NCBI GenBank assembly: GCA_026874595.1 | Contig: CM049312.1 | Location: 48,487,429 to 48,551,428 of the forward strand | From: Sipunculus nudus | Taxonomy: Eukaryota; Annelida; Sipuncula; Golfingiida; Sipunculidae | Direction of reading: 5' to 3' | Length of the DNA stretch: 64,000 nucleotides | Shown: positions 58,857 through 64,000 of the stretch, one piece after another | How the letters are laid out: each line of letters starts with the position of its first letter | Position numbering within the stretch: position 1 is the stretch's first letter | The notes under the pieces: generated by a model | Told to the model about the DNA's origin: nothing | Seen by the model: only the letters and a program-made list of their open reading frames with translations | Database searches by the model: none | Position numbers and translations under genes: made by a program

Positions 58857-61800
58857 TGCACTCGACCCTCCCCAACATATCAATTTTTTTTGCTATATAT
58901 TCAGAACAATAAACACCCATTACATAAACTATCGCATATTTCTCCCTCTAAGTCTTCTCCATAATCTGATGAAGTCATTTGCACTCGATAATGAGTCACT
59001 TTGTCAGTGTGTCCGTCTGTTTGTCAGTTGCCCTCAAATTCGCCTGCTTGCTGGTTCTTGCGTCTCACATAGAGTATTCTACAGGCCACAGTTTTGAAAG
59101 AATCCCCTTGAAACTAGTACATCTTATGTCTTACACCAATATCTCAAAATATATTTTTCATTTTTCCGATATGGCCGCTAGGGGGCGCTGAACACGACCC
59201 TCCCATTTATATCATTATATTGGCCGTAACTCCAAAACTCACAGCCTCAATTACATAAACTATATCTTATTTTCTTTCTCTGATTCTTCTCCATAACCTG
59301 GTGTAGTCATTTGGACACAATCTTGAGTCACTTTGTCGGTGTGTCCGTCTGTTTGTCAGTTGTTTTCAAATTCGCCTGCTTGCTGGCTTTTGCGTGTCAC
59401 ATATACCATTGTACATACCTAGTTTTGCAGGAATCCTTTTGAAACTGGTACAGCTGATGTCAAACACTACTATCTCGAAAGTGCTTTTTTTATTTTCGGG
59501 ATTGGTTGCTAGGGGCGCTGCACTCGAACCACTGCAACATATCAGTGCTTGGCCTTTCCTCGAAAACCGTGAACTTTATCTGCACAAACTATAAATCATT
59601 TTGTTTCTATATATCTTCTCCATATGTTTATGTAATCATATATTATCTAAAATGTGTCAGTGTGTCAGGATGTTTTTCCGTTTGTCAGTTGTTGTCAGTT
59701 TTGTATGCTTTCATGTTATTTTGTGTGATATATATCATTCTGCAGGCCCTAATTCCTCGGCATTCACTCTGAAGGTCACTAAATTGATGGAAAACCGACA
59801 CTTTGTATCGTTTGTCCGTCTGTCTGTCATTTCCATTTCCGGCAAGCGTTCGAACTCTGGTCGTCTAGTTTGTTTGTTGCTTGCCGGAAATCTTCGATTT
59901 CGGCAAGTTGGTTGGTCAGTTGCGTATGTCTGTTTGTTTGTTTGTCTGTGTACTCTCTACAGGCCACATTTTTGCAGGAATTGCTTTCACACTGACAAAG
60001 CTGGTCAAAATCAAAATTCCTGGAAGCCTATTGTTTTTAGTCAATATAGGTCAAAGGTCAAGGTCATCAAAAGTATACAAAACGTTTTTTCTTCATATCT
60101 TTGTTACTTTTAGCCGTATCGACTTCAAACATAGCTCATTTTAATCTTCATTCCATGGCCTTTCTTCTGATGTGTAGCTGCTTTAAATTTGCCGTAACCA
60201 TGGTTACGAATTTTTGGGAAAAATTCATGATATTAGAAAATAAGGGGTCTTATTTTTCTAACTTTGTCAGTTTTAAAGCTAGAGAGGTCTAGTTTTTTGC
60301 ATCAGGTAGCATTTAACAAGTACTACAAGATTTTATTACAAGTCTCGCGATATCTCGTATAATATCTCGTCAAACGAGATATTTCGAGATTTTAGTGATC
60401 TTGCCCTGGAGGTCACAGTTTTGCAGGAATCTTTTTGAAACTGACATATCGCAAGTCCTACCCTTTTATCTCGAAATTGTTTTTTAATTTTTTTAATGCA
60501 GCCGCTAGGTGGCGCTTTATGCAAACCTCATCAACATATTATGTTTTGGCCATATCTACAAAACTGTGAGCCTTAATTACATAAACTATAGCTTATTTTC
60601 TTCCTCTGAGTCTTTTCCAAATCCTGGTGTAGTCATTTCCAATCAATCTTGAGTCACTTTGTCAGTGTGTCTGTCTGTTTCTCAGTTGTCCTTAAAAATT
60701 CGCCTGCTTACCGGTTCTTGCGTCTCACATATAGCATTCTACAGGCCACAATTTTGAAAGAATCCTTTTTTAAACTATTACATCTTATGTCTTACACAAA
60801 TATCTCGAAACTGAATTTTCATTTTCCAGATATGGCCGCTAGGGGGCGGTGCACATAAACTTTAACAACATATCATTTTTTGCCCTTTTCTCCAAAACTA
60901 TAAACCTCATTTACATAAACTATAGCTTATTATCTTCCGCTGAGGTTTCTCCATAACATGATTTAGTCATCTGATCTCAATCTGGGGTCAGTTTGTCAGT
61001 ATGTTTGTCTGTTTTTCAGTTGTCCTTGATTTCGCCTGCTTCCTGGTTCTTGGGTCTCAAATATACCATTCTACTGGCCACAATTTTGCAGGAATCGCTT
61101 TGTAACTTACACTTGTCATATTTCGTAACGATATCTGGAAGGCCTATGTTTATTATTCAAATAAGTCAAAGGTCAAGGTCAAGGTGATCAAAACATATCC
61201 ACATTTTTTTCTTCAGAACTTTGTTAATATTGATCCTTTCTTTACAAACTAGGGATTATTTTCTTTCACTTTGAAATTGCTCGTTCATCTGACTAACTTT
61301 ACGTCATTTCCGGCAAGCGCGTGACCTCAGGTCATCTAGTTTGATGCTTGCCGGAAATCTTCGATTTCGGCAAGCAGGTTGGTCAGTCGCAGATGTCTGT
61401 TTGTCTGTTTGTCTATCTGTCTATGTACTCTCTACAGGCCAGAATTTTAAAGCAATTGCCTTTAAACATATACAGCTGGTAGACAAGCAAAAACCCTGGA
61501 GGCCTATTGTTTTAAGGCGATATAGGTCCAAGGTCAAGGTCAAGGTCATCAAAACTTCTCAAAACGGATTTTGCTTCATATCCTTGTAACTATAAGTCGT
61601 ATCTACTTCAATTGGAGCTCATTTTAATCGTCATTCCAGGGCCTTTCTTCTGGTGTGTAGCTGCCTTAAAATTTGCTGTAACCATGGTTACGCATTCTGG
61701 GGCAAAACTCATGATTTTCAAAAATGAGGGGTCTTATTTTTCCAACTTTGTCAGTTTTAAAGCTACAGAGGTCTAGTTTTTTGCATCAGGTAGCATACAA

Positions 61801-63176
61801 GCAGTATTATTTGATTATATTACAAGTCTCGCAATATCTCGTGTAATTTCTCGTCAAACGAGATATTTCGAGATATCGCTTAGTGATAGCCTAGAGTCCA
61901 CAAGTATGCAGGAATCATTTTGAAACTGCTACAATTTGTGTCTTACACTAATATCTCGAAATAGATTTTTCATTTTCCGGATATGCCCGCTAGGGGGTGC
62001 TGCACTATAACCTTCCTTACATATCAGTTTTTGACCATATCTCCGGAAGAATAAACCCCAATTACAGAAACTATAGCTTATTTTCTTCCTGTGAGTCTTC
62101 TCCATACCCTGGTTAAGTCAGCTGATCTAAATCTTGTGTTACTTTGTCAGTATGTCTGTCTGTTTGTCAGTTGGCCGCAATTTCACGCTTTCTGGTTCTT
62201 GCGTCTTATTTATAGCATTATACAGACCACATTTTAGCAGGAATCCTTTTGAAACTGGTACATGTTTTTTCTTACACTAATTTCTCAAAATGGATTTTTT
62301 ATTTTTCGGAAATGGCCGCTAGGCGGCGCTGCACTCGAACCTCCCCAACATTTCGTCTTGTGGACATGTCTCCAAAACTATCAATCTCAATTACATAAAC
62401 TATAGCTTATGTTATTTCTCTGAGTCTTCTCCACCTCTGGGTTAAGTCATCTGGTCTCAAATTTGTGTCACTTTGTCAGTATGTCTGTTTGTCAGTTGTC
62501 CTCAATTTCACCTGCTTGCTTGTTCTTGCGTCTTACGTATAGTATTCTACAGGCCACAGTTTTGTAGTAATGATTTTGTAACTTACACATATTGAATGTC
62601 GGAATGAATTCTGAAAATAATTAAGTATATTATTTATATAGATCAAAGGTCAAGGTCAAGGTGGTGTGAAATAATTTTGTGAAAGGATTTGTCCTATCCT
62701 CACAAACTATACCTTATTTTCTCCCTCCTGAATTTACCATGGCACAGTCTACTGAATTACCCTACAGTTTGTGTCACTTTGTCAGTATGTTTGTCTTTCT
62801 GTTTATCAGATGTCCTCAATTTCGCTGGTTCCTGCTTCTTACTTATAACATTATACAGGCCACAGTTTTGCAGCAATCACTTTGTAACTTATACATAACA
62901 TGTATTGGCACGATTTCTGGGGGCTACAATGTCATTTCTACATATTCAGGAATAAGATGGACCATTGAGCAAGTCATGACCTTGGTGTGTCTGTCTGTTC
63001 GTCTTGTAGTTCTTATTTATTGGACCACATCTGAGAGTATTCAATTTTCTTCACGTTGTGTATACCGCTTGTAATTAAGAAGACATTCGTTCCAGACTGT
63101 TCGTCACTTCTTGCACAACATCATGAATAACAAAAGAAAAATTCAAACAATATATTTTATTACATAGAATAAAAAA

Positions 63177-63177
<1 letters not shown>

Positions 63178-63218
<41 letters not shown>

Positions 63219-63720
63219 ACAGATTTCATTTATTGTCACATTGTAATATTTTATGATTAACAGTTTTTATCATTTAAATCTGCATTAATTTCAAACAAAT
63301 TTTATTACACAGAATAAAAAATAATGAAATACATATATATATATCAACAGATTTCATTTATTGTCACATTGCAATATTTTATAATTAACAGTTTTTATCA
63401 CTAAAATCTGCATCAAAGTCAAACAATATATTGTATTACATAGAATAAAATTAATGAAATACATATATATATATCAACAGATTTCATTTATTGTCACATT
63501 GCAATATTTTATAATTAACAGTTTTTATCACTGAAATCTGCATCAAATTCAAACAATATATTTTATTACATAGAATAAAAAAATGAAATATATATATTAA
63601 CAGATTTCATTTATTGACACATTGCAAAATTTTATGATTAACAGTTTTTGTCACTGAAATCTGCATCAAATTCAAACAATATATGTTATTACATAGAATA
63701 AAAAATAATGAAATACATTT
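63178..63720. repeat. AT-rich tandem repeat, copy B
   Basis: Same units as 32940-33530, with the leading (TA)n at 63178-63216. Units match copy A one to one. Confidence 0.9.
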
Positions 63721-64000
63721 ATAGTATTTGTAATTGGTTATTGTGACATTGCTACAGGCTGCTTATCACACTGCCTGACCAAATGATGTAACAACCTTTG
63801 TCTCCAGTGAGACTTGTTCATTTCATGTATCCAAGGAGGTAATTTGGTCCAGCCGGAACTGCTTTTGATATACTGGTACGCCATACTGGTTAATCCCGGA
63901 GAGACCGACCGTGCTTATCACACAGCCTGTCGCCTCCTGTCCCCAAGTTACGTAACCATCCTTTTCCCAAAAGGACGATGGTGAGCCACTGGTTGGTCAC

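Larger units (their letters stand above)
48642..62339 (+). promoter_or_regulatory. series of CTCF-like motifs in Array II
   Basis: Same-orientation near-consensus matches to CCASYAGRKGGCRS start at 48642, 48973, 51453, 51783, 52867, 54317, 56063, 57454, 58843, 59175, 60502, 60836, 61987 and 62326. 48973 and 58843 match at every position. Weaker forms lie near 50053, 50388 and 55705. Two copies (55705, 61987) show gggtgc for gggcgc, a CpG-decay type change. Confidence 0.5.
47190..63130 (+). repeat. Array II: mosaic tandem array of S, L and M modules
   Basis: Same modules and orientation as Array I. L starts near 48229 (truncated), 49446, 50707, 52260, 53668, 54795, 56543, 57935, 59840 and 61315. 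From about 50.4 kb it is copy B of the segmental duplication. 47.2-50.4 kb has no single long match in Array I but is made of the same pieces. Open frames here duplicate those of Array I and are not proteins. Confidence 0.9.
50400..64000 (+). repeat. segmental duplication, copy B (runs off the window)
   Basis: Counterpart of 22.3-33.8 kb. It includes the distal AT-rich tandem repeat (63178-63720) and the start of the 102-bp repeat (63899 on). It differs from copy A by two inserted units between 54.5 and 58.8 kb (L starts at 56543 and 57935 have no copy-A equivalent) and by lacking one 1,150-bp unit. Confidence 0.9.

Overview
This window looks like animal nuclear DNA, most likely from a marine invertebrate and probably a mollusc. 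It is AT-rich, dominated by interspersed and tandem repeats, and has no operon-like gene packing. It also carries repeat families with gtccgt-rich heads and 'tgacccatgggtccctt'-type tails that I associate with bivalves. The species call is inference. I found no intact host protein-coding gene and no tRNA or rRNA gene. Almost every long open frame is repeat-derived.

Layout. 0-10.4 kb: AT-rich sequence holding a 574-bp tandem duplication, a decayed Helitron helicase/endonuclease remnant (1.56-2.4 kb), the 3' end of an LTR retrotransposon (polypurine tract plus a ~637-bp LTR, 2.56-3.2 kb), two old interspersed repeat families, and an unrecognised decayed coding region (9.3-10.4 kb). 10.86-11.54 kb: a ~60-72 bp minisatellite in which every unit can fold into a hairpin. 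11.5-32.9 kb and 47.2-63.1 kb: two long arrays built from the same modules. The short module (S, ~330 bp) carries a CTCF-like motif. The longer module (L, ~0.9 kb) carries an everted AGGTCA palindrome, 0-3 copies of the minisatellite unit, a DR1-type AGGTCA run, an X-box-like palindrome and a nested hairpin. A linker (M) contains another AGGTCA-like run. The right part of the first array (about 22.3-33.8 kb) reappears at about 50.4-64 kb as a segmental duplication, with internal gain and loss of whole units.

Between the arrays, 34.7-41.5 kb on the minus strand holds a nearly complete but broken Helitron2/Helentron-type transposon. In coding order it has a DUF6570-like ORF with N-terminal 26-residue repeats, an OTU cysteine protease, a HUH Rep nuclease with paired tyrosines, a PIF1-like helicase and an endonuclease/exonuclease/phosphatase domain. 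It has several one- or two-base frameshifts, two in-frame stops and two apparent active-site substitutions. A 42-bp higher-order minisatellite lies next to its 5' side. 42.2-47.2 kb is AT-rich spacer with microsatellites and a tRNA-derived SINE-like sequence.

The observation most worth following up is that both arrays carry dozens of same-orientation matches to the vertebrate CTCF consensus. These are interleaved with AGGTCA nuclear-receptor-type elements and RFX X-box-like palindromes, so a mobile or tandemly amplified module appears to spread a compound set of candidate protein-binding sites. The motif matches are visible in the sequence; any binding or function is inference.
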